Origin: Verrucomicrobiaceae bacterium
Lineage (GTDB): Bacteria > Verrucomicrobiota > Verrucomicrobiia > Verrucomicrobiales > Verrucomicrobiaceae
Assembly: GCA_027490195.1 (NCBI GenBank)
Contig: JAIXYN010000060.1
Coordinates: 62,001 to 126,000, forward strand
DNA length: 64,000 nt
Direction of reading: 5' to 3'
Shown: piece by piece, positions 41,577-49,456 of the stretch
Layout: the number at the start of each line of letters is the position of its first letter
Numbering within the stretch: position 1 is the first letter of the stretch
Notes under the pieces: generated by a model
Told to the model about the DNA's origin: nothing
What the model saw: only the letters and a program-made list of their open reading frames with translations
Database searches by the model: none
Program-made: the position numbers and the translations under genes

Positions 41577-43733
41577 TCAGCCTTTGGCGATGTGCTGTTG
41601 CAGGAAGACTTCGGCGAAGAGAAGTCCCAGCAGGAGGATCAGAAGTGGCTGCCAGAGTTCGCTGCCATGGCGGCGTGTGCGGTCAAGAGCCTGGTAGGCA
41701 GGCAAGGTGTCGGCAAAGGCGGCGTCGTAACGCTGGGCGATCTTTTGGATGTCGGCGGCTGGCAGGGCTTTGAGGTCAGATTCGGCACCGTCGATATTGA
41801 AAGCAAAAAGCGTGGTCTTTTCGGTGCCGACTTTTTGCAATTGGAAGATGCCGGGTTGGGTGATGGAAGGGCTTTGGACGAAGACGGCATCACCTTCCTT
41901 GGCGGCCTTGAGCGTCTGCGTCTGGCCGGTGGGATCGCGCAGGGTGAACTCGGAGCCGAGTTCGGATTTTTCGAGCGGCAGTCGGAAGCCAGAGCCAACG
42001 AGCTGCCAGGCGGGGGCGCTGCCTTCGGTGGCGAGGTAAGTGGTGAGGCGCTGCATGAGCGGTACAAAGAAGGGCTGCAGCGGGAGATTGCTCCACGCGG
42101 GGTTGGCCGTGGTGGCAGCAGCGATGACGCGGCCACGCCCGTATTTTTTCTCAATCATCAGCGGCACGTTGCGGTCGAGATTGAAGATGCGCTGAGTTTG
42201 ATCCCCCTGCGGTGTGAGCTCAAGCCAGTGGCGGAACTCGGCGTCTTGGAGACGACCTGCACGAGCATCATTGAAATACAGCGCGGAGGGATGCGTGAAG
42301 CGCTGCATGAGGATGCGGGCGGGCAGGGAGTCGGAATCGGCGCGGGCCTGGCCCTTGATGGCGGCAGGATACAGACCTTCGCCTTTGCGGTAGAACTCTC
42401 GGTTGTACCAATCCAGATCGCAGTCGGGGCCGGCGAAGACGAGCAAGCCGCCGCCTTCTTTGACGAACTTGCCGATCTCATTCTGCGTGTTGCCTTGCAG
42501 GCGCTCCACATCGGCCATGATGATGACTTCCTGCTGGCGGAGGTCCTCGTTGCGGATTTTGCGCAGGTCAATCTTCTTGGTTCGGATGAGATCCTTGAGT
42601 GTGTTGGCTGCGACGGTGTGGGGTGTCAGGGCGATCTCAAGGAAGTCGGTGGCACCGCTGAGCGGTTCTTTGCCGGGGCTGCCATCAATGAGCAGGACGT
42701 TGAGCTGATTGCGCACCTGCACGATGGAGTGAAAGGCGTTGTCGTCGGCGAAGCTGTCGCCTTCGAGGCGGACGGAGAGGGAGTGGTCACCGACCTTGTC
42801 GAAGGCATGCGTGAAGGAGAGGACGGCCTCGCCTTCGGGAGCGAGAGAAACCCGCGCGGTACGTAGGCGTGCGCCGTCGGCTTCGAGATGTACAGGGATG
42901 TCCTGCCAGGGGCGTTTGCCGTGGTTTTTGATGCGCACCCGCAGACCGATGGGCTGGGACTCCGCGGCGACGAGTGCGGAGATGTCGGCGCTGGCGATGC
43001 TGATGTTCTCCGCGAGATCACTGCCCACGCGGTAGAAGGTGATTTGCGGCTTGGGCTCCTGCTTGGAGATCGTTTCGAGAGCGGGCAGCGCGGCACCGTC
43101 GGCGATGGCTTTCCAGTCGGCTTCCTGGAAATCGGAGACGATGACGACTTCGCGCGTGGCATTGGGGGAATCCTTCAGGGCCGAAGTGGCAGCCTGAAAG
43201 GCATCGTTCGCAGACAGCGGCCCGGACATGGAGGGCACCTCGCTGAGCTGCTTGGGAATGAGGGTGCGATCCGTGGTGGCCTGATCCAGCAGCTTGCGTG
43301 GTGTGCCGCCGGAGAGAACGACCTGCGCGCTGGAGCCGTCGGGCAGATCTGTGATCATGGTCTGCATGTCCTGACGCGCCTGCTGCATGACGGTGCCACT
43401 GGGCAGCGTCGTCTGTGCGGCAGGGGCGCGCATGGAGAAGGAGTCGTCCAGCATGACGATGAGCGAGGAACTGCCGAGGCCAAGAGAGCGCAGCGCGGTG
43501 AGTACCGGGCGAGCCAGACAGAGGGCGAGGACGATGGGAATGGCGATGCGCGTGATGAGCAGCAGCAGTTGCTCGACCTTCATCTTGCGCTTCCGCTGGC
43601 GGATCACCTCATGCAGCAGGTGCATGGCACCCCAGCGCACGGTGACGACCTTCCGCTTGTTCAACAAGTGGATGATCAGCGGGATCAGGAAGGCTAGGCC
43701 GCCCGCGAGGAGTATGCCGTTAAGAAAACTCAT
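41577..43733 (-). CDS. BatA-type VWA membrane protein
   Basis: A 718-aa protein. The BatA/aerotolerance-type N-terminus (FLNGILLAGGLAFLIPLIIH, then LLNKRKVVTVRWGAM) is followed by a second helix (LLLITRIAIPIVLALCLARP), and VWA MIDAS LIVMLDDSFSM near residue 93. A beta-rich CARDB-like part (SQPIGLRVRIKNHGKRPW) and a GATase-like domain (VLLIDGSPG, LLVFAGPDCDLDWYN) follow, ending in a helix (LLILLLGLLFAEVFLQ). Its ATG overlaps the DUF58 stop as ATGA. By analogy with Bat proteins it works with MoxR at the membrane; the task is unknown. Confidence 0.87.
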   Translation of the reverse strand: MSFLNGILLAGGLAFLIPLIIHLLNKRKVVTVRWGAMHLLHEVIRQRKRKMKVEQLLLLITRIAIPIVLALCLARPVLTALRSLGLGSSSLIVMLDDSFSMRAPAAQTTLPSGTVMQQARQDMQTMITDLPDGSSAQVVLSGGTPRKLLDQATTDRTLIPKQLSEVPSMSGPLSANDAFQAATSALKDSPNATREVVIVSDFQEADWKAIADGAALPALETISKQEPKPQITFYRVGSDLAENISIASADISALVAAESQPIGLRVRIKNHGKRPWQDIPVHLEADGARLRTARVSLAPEGEAVLSFTHAFDKVGDHSLSVRLEGDSFADDNAFHSIVQVRNQLNVLLIDGSPGKEPLSGATDFLEIALTPHTVAANTLKDLIRTKKIDLRKIRNEDLRQQEVIIMADVERLQGNTQNEIGKFVKEGGGLLVFAGPDCDLDWYNREFYRKGEGLYPAAIKGQARADSDSLPARILMQRFTHPSALYFNDARAGRLQDAEFRHWLELTPQGDQTQRIFNLDRNVPLMIEKKYGRGRVIAAATTANPAWSNLPLQPFFVPLMQRLTTYLATEGSAPAWQLVGSGFRLPLEKSELGSEFTLRDPTGQTQTLKAAKEGDAVFVQSPSITQPGIFQLQKVGTEKTTLFAFNIDGAESDLKALPAADIQKIAQRYDAAFADTLPAYQALDRTRRHGSELWQPLLILLLGLLFAEVFLQQHIAKG

Positions 43734-44623
43734 CGCATTCTCAGGGCTAAATAACTCCGCAGCGCGGCGGAGTGGGATTCATCGGTAGGCAGGCTCAAAT
43801 AATCGACCTGATGTTTGCGGAAGCCGTCTTTGAGCTGCGCAGCGAAGTTCTGCTGGGCCTCGATGTAGCGCTGGCGAATCGTGGCGGGATCGAGGAGGAG
43901 GAAGTCGTCGTCGTTTTCGAGGTTTTCGAAGCGTGCCCAGTTGCCAAAGGGGAAGTCGATTTCGTCGCGGTCCCAGAGCTGGAGGGCGATGATTTCGTGG
44001 CCTTTTTTGCGCAGGACGCCGATGGAGCGCAGGAGCGCTGCGGGATCGTCAAAGAAGTCGCTGATGAGGATCACAAGGCCACGGCGTTTGAGGCGCTGGG
44101 CGAGGGATTCGAGCACCGGGGCGAGGCTGGTGTCCTTGCCGGGCTCGGTTTTGACCATCGTCTCAAGCATCAGATGCAGGTGTGTGATCTTGGTGCGGCA
44201 GGGGATGACGTCTCGCACCTTGGAGTCGAAGGTGATGAGGCCCACGGCATCCTGCTGGCTCATGAGCAGGTAGGCGAGGGAGGCGGCGAGCTTGCGGGCG
44301 TAGTCGAACTTTAAAATGCCTTTCTGCCCGCGATAGCCCATGCTGCCGCTGGCATCGAGCACGATGGTGGCGCGCAGATTGGTCTCTTCATCAAATTCGC
44401 GAATGTAGAAGCGGTCGGTGCGGCCAAAGATCTTCCAGTCGAGACGGCGAATCTCATCCCCCTGTACATAGGGTCTGTGCTGGCGGAACTCGACACTGAA
44501 GCCCTTGTGGGGCGAGGCATGCTGGCCGGTGGTGAAACCTTCGACAACTGTGCGCGCAAAGAGCTGCAGAGTCTGCAGACTGGTGATGTCTTCGGCTTGA
44601 AGAATGTCGGAGAGAGTAGCCAC
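43730..44623 (-). CDS. DUF58 domain protein, second MoxR system
   Basis: A 297-aa soluble DUF58 protein starting with GTG at 44623. The signature is SVEFRQHRPYVQGDEIRRLD followed by WKIFGRTDRFYIREFDEETN (about 43-85). A VWA-like domain with LDASGSM (full MIDAS, about 92-98) follows, then RGLVILISDFFDDP. It has no membrane helices, unlike the DUF58 protein at 17158. It is the classic gene between MoxR and BatA-type genes. Its stop overlaps the next ATG. Confidence 0.92.
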   Translation of the reverse strand: MATLSDILQAEDITSLQTLQLFARTVVEGFTTGQHASPHKGFSVEFRQHRPYVQGDEIRRLDWKIFGRTDRFYIREFDEETNLRATIVLDASGSMGYRGQKGILKFDYARKLAASLAYLLMSQQDAVGLITFDSKVRDVIPCRTKITHLHLMLETMVKTEPGKDTSLAPVLESLAQRLKRRGLVILISDFFDDPAALLRSIGVLRKKGHEIIALQLWDRDEIDFPFGNWARFENLENDDDFLLLDPATIRQRYIEAQQNFAAQLKDGFRKHQVDYLSLPTDESHSAALRSYLALRMR

Positions 44624-44660
44624 TGGGGAGTGATTAGAGAGCGGCAGGTGATGCGGGGGA

Positions 44661-44791
44661 GAATGACAAATGGCGAAATCCGAATGACGAGATAATGACG
44701 AAGGTCGAATGACGAAGATCCAGCATGGGGGCGTTGTTCGGGCTTGGGGCTTCGGATTTAGTTCGTCATTCGGATTTACTCATTCGTCATT
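44661..44791. repeat. AATGACGA-rich inverted repeat
   Basis: The left arm (44661-44690) and right arm (44762-44791) are inverted copies of about 30 bp that agree at roughly 25 positions. Their core is AAATCCGAATGACGA. Between them lie further AATGACGA units (44693-44720 region). A single related unit, AGAATGACGAGTGGCGA, sits at 45822-45838, just upstream of the MoxR gene. The repeat fills the DUF58-MoxR gap and could fold into a long stem-loop. No ORF of note is present. Confidence 0.62.
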
Positions 44792-44800
44792 GGCTTGGCC

Positions 44801-45802
44801 TTAGAGCACCCGAGCTTCACTCTTCTTGGTCTTCTTCACCAACTCTGCGATGATCTGATCCACGGTGATGCCTTCGGCTTCGGCATGGAAGGTGGGTACC
44901 AGACGGTGACGCAGGGCAGGGGCGGCAAGGGCTTCGATGTCGTCCGTGGTGACGTGGGTGCGGCCTTGGAGAAGGGCGCGTACTTTGCCGGCCAGGACGA
45001 GCATCTGGCTGGCACGCGGGCCTGCACCCCAGCTGAGCATGCTCTTCACATACTCGGAGGCGTCGGGCTCCGTGGGGCGTGTGGCTCGGACGAGATCGAG
45101 GACGAAGTCGATCACGTGATCCGGCACAGGCACCTTGCGGGCGAGCTGCTGCGCGGCCTGCAGTTCCTCGGCGGTGATGACGGCCTCGATTTCCTGCGTC
45201 TCACCGCCCGTGGTGCGGGCGATGATTTCGCGCTCGTCGTCGCGGGTGGGGTAATCGACCTTGATGAGGAAGAGGAAGCGGTCTTTCTGGGCTTCGGGGA
45301 GCGGGTAGGTGCCTTCCTGCTCGATGGGGTTCATCGTGGCGAGCACGAAGAAGGGCTTGGGCAGTTCATGCGTGACCTGACCGACGGTGACGTGCTTTTC
45401 CTGCATGGCCTCAAGCAGGGCGGCCTGCGTTTTGGGCGGCGTACGGTTGATTTCGTCAGCAAGGATGATCTGGGAGAAGATGGGACCCGGCTGGAAGACG
45501 AGCTTGCGGCGTCCTGTCTCAGCATCTTCCTGGATGATCTCGGTGCCGGTGATGTCGGCAGGCATCAAGTCAGGTGTGAACTGAATGCGGCGGAAGCTCA
45601 GGTGCATCGCGTCAGAGAGCGATTTGACAAGCAGGGTCTTGGCAAGACCGGGCACCCCTTCGAGTAGGCTGTGGCCACCGGCGGCGATGGCGATGAAGAC
45701 CTGCTCAATGACGGCCTCCTGCCCGACGATGCGTCTGCCGAGGGCAGCTTTGAGTTTGTTGTAACCTGAGACGAGAGCGGCGGCAGCAGCGGAGTCGGAC
45801 AT
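44801..45802 (-). CDS. MoxR family AAA+ ATPase (second MoxR system)
   Basis: A 333-aa AAA+ ATPase with Walker [15 protein letters not shown], Walker [21 protein letters not shown] and sensor-1 [20 protein letters not shown]. The lid carries [20 protein letters not shown]. It shares its core with the MoxR at 16121 but lacks the Pro-rich N-terminus, so the two belong to different MoxR subgroups. It leads a minus-strand operon with DUF58, BatA-type, VWA/GATase-like and DUF167 genes. The 177-bp gap before DUF58 holds an inverted repeat that could alter the ratio of the products; this is inference. Confidence 0.95.
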   Translation of the reverse strand: MSDSAAAAALVSGYNKLKAALGRRIVGQEAVIEQVFIAIAAGGHSLLEGVPGLAKTLLVKSLSDAMHLSFRRIQFTPDLMPADITGTEIIQEDAETGRRKLVFQPGPIFSQIILADEINRTPPKTQAALLEAMQEKHVTVGQVTHELPKPFFVLATMNPIEQEGTYPLPEAQKDRFLFLIKVDYPTRDDEREIIARTTGGETQEIEAVITAEELQAAQQLARKVPVPDHVIDFVLDLVRATRPTEPDASEYVKSMLSWGAGPRASQMLVLAGKVRALLQGRTHVTTDDIEALAAPALRHRLVPTFHAEAEGITVDQIIAELVKKTKKSEARVL

Positions 45803-45961
45803 GAGGGGAGTGGACGAAAGCAGAATGACGAGTGGCGATTGAGGCCATGAGAGGCTTCAAAAGAGAAGGAGTGAACACGAGCACGGAGCGCGAGTTCTTT
45901 CCACTCTTGCGCACATGCTGGCAAGAAGACAAAAAAGACAGTTTCTCGAATTCAGGTCGAA

Positions 45962-46438
45962 TCAGATTTTGCTGATGCAGGCGACGGCCATGGCTGCGAT
46001 GCCTTCCTCCCGCCCGACGAAGCCGAGGCGTTCGTTGGTGGTGGCTTTGACGCCGACCTGATCGGGCTGGATGCCCAAAGCGGCGGCGATGTTCTTTTTC
46101 ATCGCAGCGGCGTGGGGATTCACCTTGGGGGCTTCAGCGATGAGAGAGGAGTCCACGTTCTCAATTCGCATGCCTTTGTCTGCGGCGATCTGGGCGCACT
46201 TTTCGAGGATTCTGAGGCTGCAGATGCCCTCGATGGTGGGATCGCTGGGCGGAAACCAGTGGCCGATATCAGGCTCGCCAAGAGCGCCGAGCACGGCGTC
46301 TGCAATAGCGTGGCTGAGCACATCCGCATCCGAATGGCCTTTGAGGCCGCGCGAATGGGGAATGGTGACACCGCCGAGGACGAGCGGGCGGCCAGTCTCA
46401 AAAGGGTGAACGTCGTAACCGATGCCTGTGCGAACCAT
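45962..46438 (-). CDS. ispF: 2-C-methyl-D-erythritol 2,4-cyclodiphosphate synthase
   Basis: A 158-aa trimeric enzyme of the MEP isoprenoid pathway that cyclises CDP-ME-2-phosphate to MEcPP. The start RTGIGYDVHPFETGRPLVLG carries the Zn ligands Asp and His of DVH; LKGHSDADVLSHAIADAVLG carries the third His and the substrate loop. GVKATTNERLGFVGREEGIA forms the C-terminal CDP-binding end. ispD is not adjacent. It lies 10 bp downstream of the PHP protein gene and is probably in the same transcript. Its product can feed the squalene/phytoene synthase encoded at 8780. Confidence 0.96.
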   Translation of the reverse strand: MVRTGIGYDVHPFETGRPLVLGGVTIPHSRGLKGHSDADVLSHAIADAVLGALGEPDIGHWFPPSDPTIEGICSLRILEKCAQIAADKGMRIENVDSSLIAEAPKVNPHAAAMKKNIAAALGIQPDQVGVKATTNERLGFVGREEGIAAMAVACISKI

Positions 46439-46447
46439 GGGTGGAAA

Positions 46448-47863
46448 TCAGGCGTTGTGGTCGGCGGCTTTCTTCAAGCTGGCAAGCACTTCGGGGATGG
46501 GGAGGTCAATGCGCTGGCGGTTGAGGAAGTAGCTGACGTTTTCGTAGCCTGCTTCAGTGAGGTGGTTCAAGGCGGTGACAAAATGCTCGCCGACGCGAAC
46601 GGCCCGATGCGAGTCGGAGCCGAGGACGATGGGTATCTTGCGATCAGCCATCATGCGTAGCATTTCGAGGCCTGGATTCATTTCGGAGTAGCTCTTGTTG
46701 AGGCCGGAAGTGTTCAACTCCATGGCCACGCCGGTGGCCGCGATGCGGTCGAGAGCGGTGGTCACGGTGTTTTTGACAATGGCAAAGCACCAGGAGTCCG
46801 GATGGTAGTTTTTGACCAGATCGGGATGGGCCAGGCAGTCGTAGAGACCGGATTCAGCCGATTTGGCGAGGTGGTCGAAGTAGGTGCGGCGGAAATTCTC
46901 GATGGTGCCGGTCTCGTACTTGTTGAGGTATTCCTTGGCCTGCCAGTGGACGGCACCGAGCACGTAATGGAAGTCGGCACGCTGGTGGAGGGCGGCGATG
47001 TACTCCTCACAGCCGGGGTAATATTCGCTTTCGATGCCGAGGCGGATGTCGAGCTTACCCTTGAAGGCATCAGCGGCGCGCTCCACGAGCGCGACGTAGA
47101 TTTCGAATTCACTTTCGGACATGCGGACCGTGGGCCAGAAGCCGTTGGGCATGGGACAGTGACAGGTGAAGATGATGCCTTTGAGGCCGGCTTTGACCGC
47201 CTGCTGGGCGTACTCTTCGGGCTCGCCCCAGGCATGTTTGCACAGCGGGGTGTGCATGTGGGAATCGTAAAACAACGCGCCCGTCTTGGTCGGGCCGGGG
47301 GCGGGCAGCGGCTGAGCGGGTGCTTTCTTCACCACGGCGACGACCGGGGCAGGGGCCTCAACTGCAGGGGCAGCCACTTCCACCGCCGGGGCGGGAACGG
47401 GAGCGGGGGCGGCGGCGGGGGCCTTTTTGGCGGGCGCGGGCTTCGCAGGAGCAGGCGCTGGTGCGGCTTTGACAGCTGCAGGAGCTTTGGCGGCGGCTGC
47501 AGGCTTGGAAGGGGCGGGAGCCTGTGGTTTGGCCGCTTTAGCCACCGGTTTTGGGGCTGGCTTGGCTGCAGAGGGCTTCGCCGCGACAGTCTTGGTTTTT
47601 GGCGGAGGAGCCTTGGCCGCAGGTTGCTTCAGTGCGGGCTTGGACAGCGGAGCTTTTTTTACCACCTTTGTAGGGGCTGGCTTCGACGCTGATTTTGTTG
47701 GCACAGTCTTTTTGGCTGGAACGGGCTTCTTTTGGGGCGGCGTTTTCTTGGCTGGCGCGGGTTTGGCTTTGGTCTTGGAGGCCACGGCCTTTTTGGATTT
47801 TGCTGCAACAGGCCTGGCCTTACCTTGGGCCGCCTTTTTCGTGTTTCGTTTAGGTTTGCTCAC
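46448..47863 (-). CDS. PHP phosphoesterase with long K/A/P-rich N-terminal tail
   Basis: 471 aa from GTG at 47863. Residues 1-193 are low complexity, Lys/Ala/Pro-rich (SKPKRNTKKAAQGKARPVA, KPAPAKKTPPQKKPVPAKK) and resemble bacterial histone-H1-like tails. The rest is a PHP domain of the histidinol-phosphatase (HisK) type: FYDSHMHTPLCKHAW (His202, His204), FTCHCPMP, GIESEYYPG, YVLGAVHW, DCLAHPDL, ELNTSGL and LGSDSHRA supply the metal-binding His, Glu and Asp. It may dephosphorylate histidinol phosphate. The tail suggests nucleic acid or membrane binding, or a gene-fusion origin. Confidence 0.85.
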   Translation of the reverse strand: MSKPKRNTKKAAQGKARPVAAKSKKAVASKTKAKPAPAKKTPPQKKPVPAKKTVPTKSASKPAPTKVVKKAPLSKPALKQPAAKAPPPKTKTVAAKPSAAKPAPKPVAKAAKPQAPAPSKPAAAAKAPAAVKAAPAPAPAKPAPAKKAPAAAPAPVPAPAVEVAAPAVEAPAPVVAVVKKAPAQPLPAPGPTKTGALFYDSHMHTPLCKHAWGEPEEYAQQAVKAGLKGIIFTCHCPMPNGFWPTVRMSESEFEIYVALVERAADAFKGKLDIRLGIESEYYPGCEEYIAALHQRADFHYVLGAVHWQAKEYLNKYETGTIENFRRTYFDHLAKSAESGLYDCLAHPDLVKNYHPDSWCFAIVKNTVTTALDRIAATGVAMELNTSGLNKSYSEMNPGLEMLRMMADRKIPIVLGSDSHRAVRVGEHFVTALNHLTEAGYENVSYFLNRQRIDLPIPEVLASLKKAADHNA

Positions 47864-47866
47864 AGT

Positions 47867-48910
47867 CTAGCTCCTGGTTCCATGCAATATCAGCCATCCT
47901 TTTCCTTCGACATCTGCGATCCGTGCGTTCTTGCCGCTGCCTGTAGGGCCTGGAAAGCAGAGTCGTAAAGTTAAGGGGACATCTTTCCAGTTTCCGGTCT
48001 GCAGTTGCTGGAGAAGTGGCTGAAATTTAGGATCTTTACGATCAAAGTAGGCATAAACGACGTCATTATCGTCAGGGTGCCTGATTTCGAGCAGCTCGCT
48101 GCCCATCGGGGCTGCCTCAGGTGGAATGTGCTGAGGCTTGGAGGCGACCACACGGAACAGCGTGGGAGCTGACGGCTGAGTTGTGATGAAATCCGTCCAG
48201 TCGATTTCGCTGTAACGGACGGAGCTTTCCCAGTCCACCCGGAAGGTGCCGTCTGCCATTTCTTCAATGATGAGGCTGACAGGCTCAGCATTGGCAAAGA
48301 CGGCCTGGGCATACCCGAGACGGTAGCCCTCCTCCTCCACCGGCAGGACCCAGCCAAGGTTTTTCCACTCGAGAGGCGTGCGCGGATGGCTGCGATAGTA
48401 GTTCTCCATCAACGGCCGCACGCGCTGGGGATCACGGGCAAAAGAGAGCTGCTGATCAATGCTGGCAGCTTCAAAAAAGCCACGAAGGGTGTGCTCAATA
48501 TTGAGTCGTTTGCTCTCGATGTCTTCAATGGCAGAGGGGCTCGGAGAGCTGGGAGCCATGAGCTTCGGTGTGCTGGACTGGGAAATGCCAGAGGCGGCGG
48601 CTGTGCCTTCACGGGTGGGTACGCCTGCCGACGGACGGGTTTCGGAGGTGCTGCCTAGCAGGGAGGGCTGCTCCTTGATGTTGCCCGACCAGCGATGATC
48701 CTGATCATTTTCATACATCGACTCGACGTACTCGGGATTGACCCGGGCGGACTCCCAGAGCTTGATCATGACGACACGGACGACCGTGGCGATCATGACC
48801 ACCAAGGCCATACAGCCTAGAATTGTGGCGACGGCGTTGACCATGGCCTCCCGTCGCCGGGCTCGGCTGCGGCGTGGCGGATCATTGTCAGCGATGCTCG
48901 GATGGGTCAT
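47867..48910 (-). CDS. Single-pass membrane protein of unknown function
   Basis: 347 aa from the ATG at 48910 (MTHPSIADNDPP); GTG at 48919 is an alternative. A basic segment (RRSRARRRE) precedes one membrane helix (MVNAVATILGCMALVVMIAT), then a Ser/Thr/Pro-rich stretch, and a globular C-terminal part from about residue 130 (YYRSHPRTPLEWKNLGWVLP, FRVDWESSVRYSEIDWTDFI). I do not recognise the fold. It stops 4 bp before the PHP gene on the same strand and begins 17 bp from tRNA-Thr. It may be made with the PHP and ispF proteins. Confidence 0.7.
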   Translation of the reverse strand: MTHPSIADNDPPRRSRARRREAMVNAVATILGCMALVVMIATVVRVVMIKLWESARVNPEYVESMYENDQDHRWSGNIKEQPSLLGSTSETRPSAGVPTREGTAAASGISQSSTPKLMAPSSPSPSAIEDIESKRLNIEHTLRGFFEAASIDQQLSFARDPQRVRPLMENYYRSHPRTPLEWKNLGWVLPVEEEGYRLGYAQAVFANAEPVSLIIEEMADGTFRVDWESSVRYSEIDWTDFITTQPSAPTLFRVVASKPQHIPPEAAPMGSELLEIRHPDDNDVVYAYFDRKDPKFQPLLQQLQTGNWKDVPLTLRLCFPGPTGSGKNARIADVEGKGWLILHGTRS

Positions 48911-48926
48911 AGCAAACACGCGTTGG

Positions 48927-49001
48927 TGGAGCCGAAGGCGGGATTTGAACCCGCGACCCTCGCATTACGAATGCGATGCTCTACCACTGAGCTACTCCGG
49001 C
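48927..49001 (-). tRNA. tRNA-Thr(CGT)
   Basis: A 75-nt tRNA. The acceptor GCCGGAG (49001-48995) pairs with CTTCGGC; the anticodon loop TTCGTAA gives CGT for codon ACG; the T-loop is TTCAAAT. Discriminator T and encoded 3' CCA lie at 48930-48927. Confidence 0.96.
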
Positions 49002-49026
49002 ATGAACGTGTGACTTTAAGTCTCCA

Positions 49027-49057
49027 ATTATATAAGGGGGTGGTCAGACCTTGTCAT
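49027..49057 (-). promoter_or_regulatory. Likely promoter of tRNA-Thr
   Basis: On the minus strand ATGACA (49057-49052) is followed by 17-19 nt and TATATAAT (49034-49027), 26 bp upstream of the tRNA 5' end. The rest of 49058-49193 holds no gene that I can support. Confidence 0.55.
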
Positions 49058-49193
49058 TTTCTTTCTTTGACAGGCCGAAAAAATCCATATCTCAGCGGAG
49101 GTTGCTAAAGTCATTTGGGGGCATAAACCACGGTTTTTCTTTCTCATAGAATCTCGCGCTTGAATCTTGTGTTAACCCATGGATCAATAAAGC

Positions 49194-49400
49194 ATGACCA
49201 GCCCATCCATGAACGCTCAGTCTGGTACTCCCTATGGTGAATTTCTGGCTGAGCAGGAGGAAATTCAGCGGCTGAAGTGGCTCGCCAGCGAACGTGAAGG
49301 CCATGACATCGGGTTTGAGTTCGCATTGAATGACTGGGCGCAGAACCACCGTGCCGAGTGGCGCAGCATGCGGAACCGGCAACTGCGGCAGCAGGCCTGA
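49194..49400 (+). CDS. Small conserved-looking soluble protein
   Basis: 68 aa from the ATG at 49194; ATG at 49209 is also possible. The body is SGTPYGEFLAEQEEIQRLKW, LASEREGHDIGFEFALNDWA and QNHRAEWRSMRN. The E..I...KW..SE..GHDIGFE.AL.DWA..HR..WR pattern resembles short proteins seen in many bacteria that lack a named function. There is no membrane segment. It lies 57 bp before the sulfatase gene on the same strand. The family call is from memory of the pattern only. Confidence 0.62.
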   Translation: MTSPSMNAQSGTPYGEFLAEQEEIQRLKWLASEREGHDIGFEFALNDWAQNHRAEWRSMRNRQLRQQA

Positions 49401-49456
49401 GTTTTTTGCCCTCTGTCCGGGCAATATTGCGGAGAATGGTGCGTTAAGGCCGGATC

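Noticed and set aside
41331..42866. 511-codon plus-strand open frame
   Set aside because: Antisense to the BatA-type VWA gene; shadow composition, no domain.
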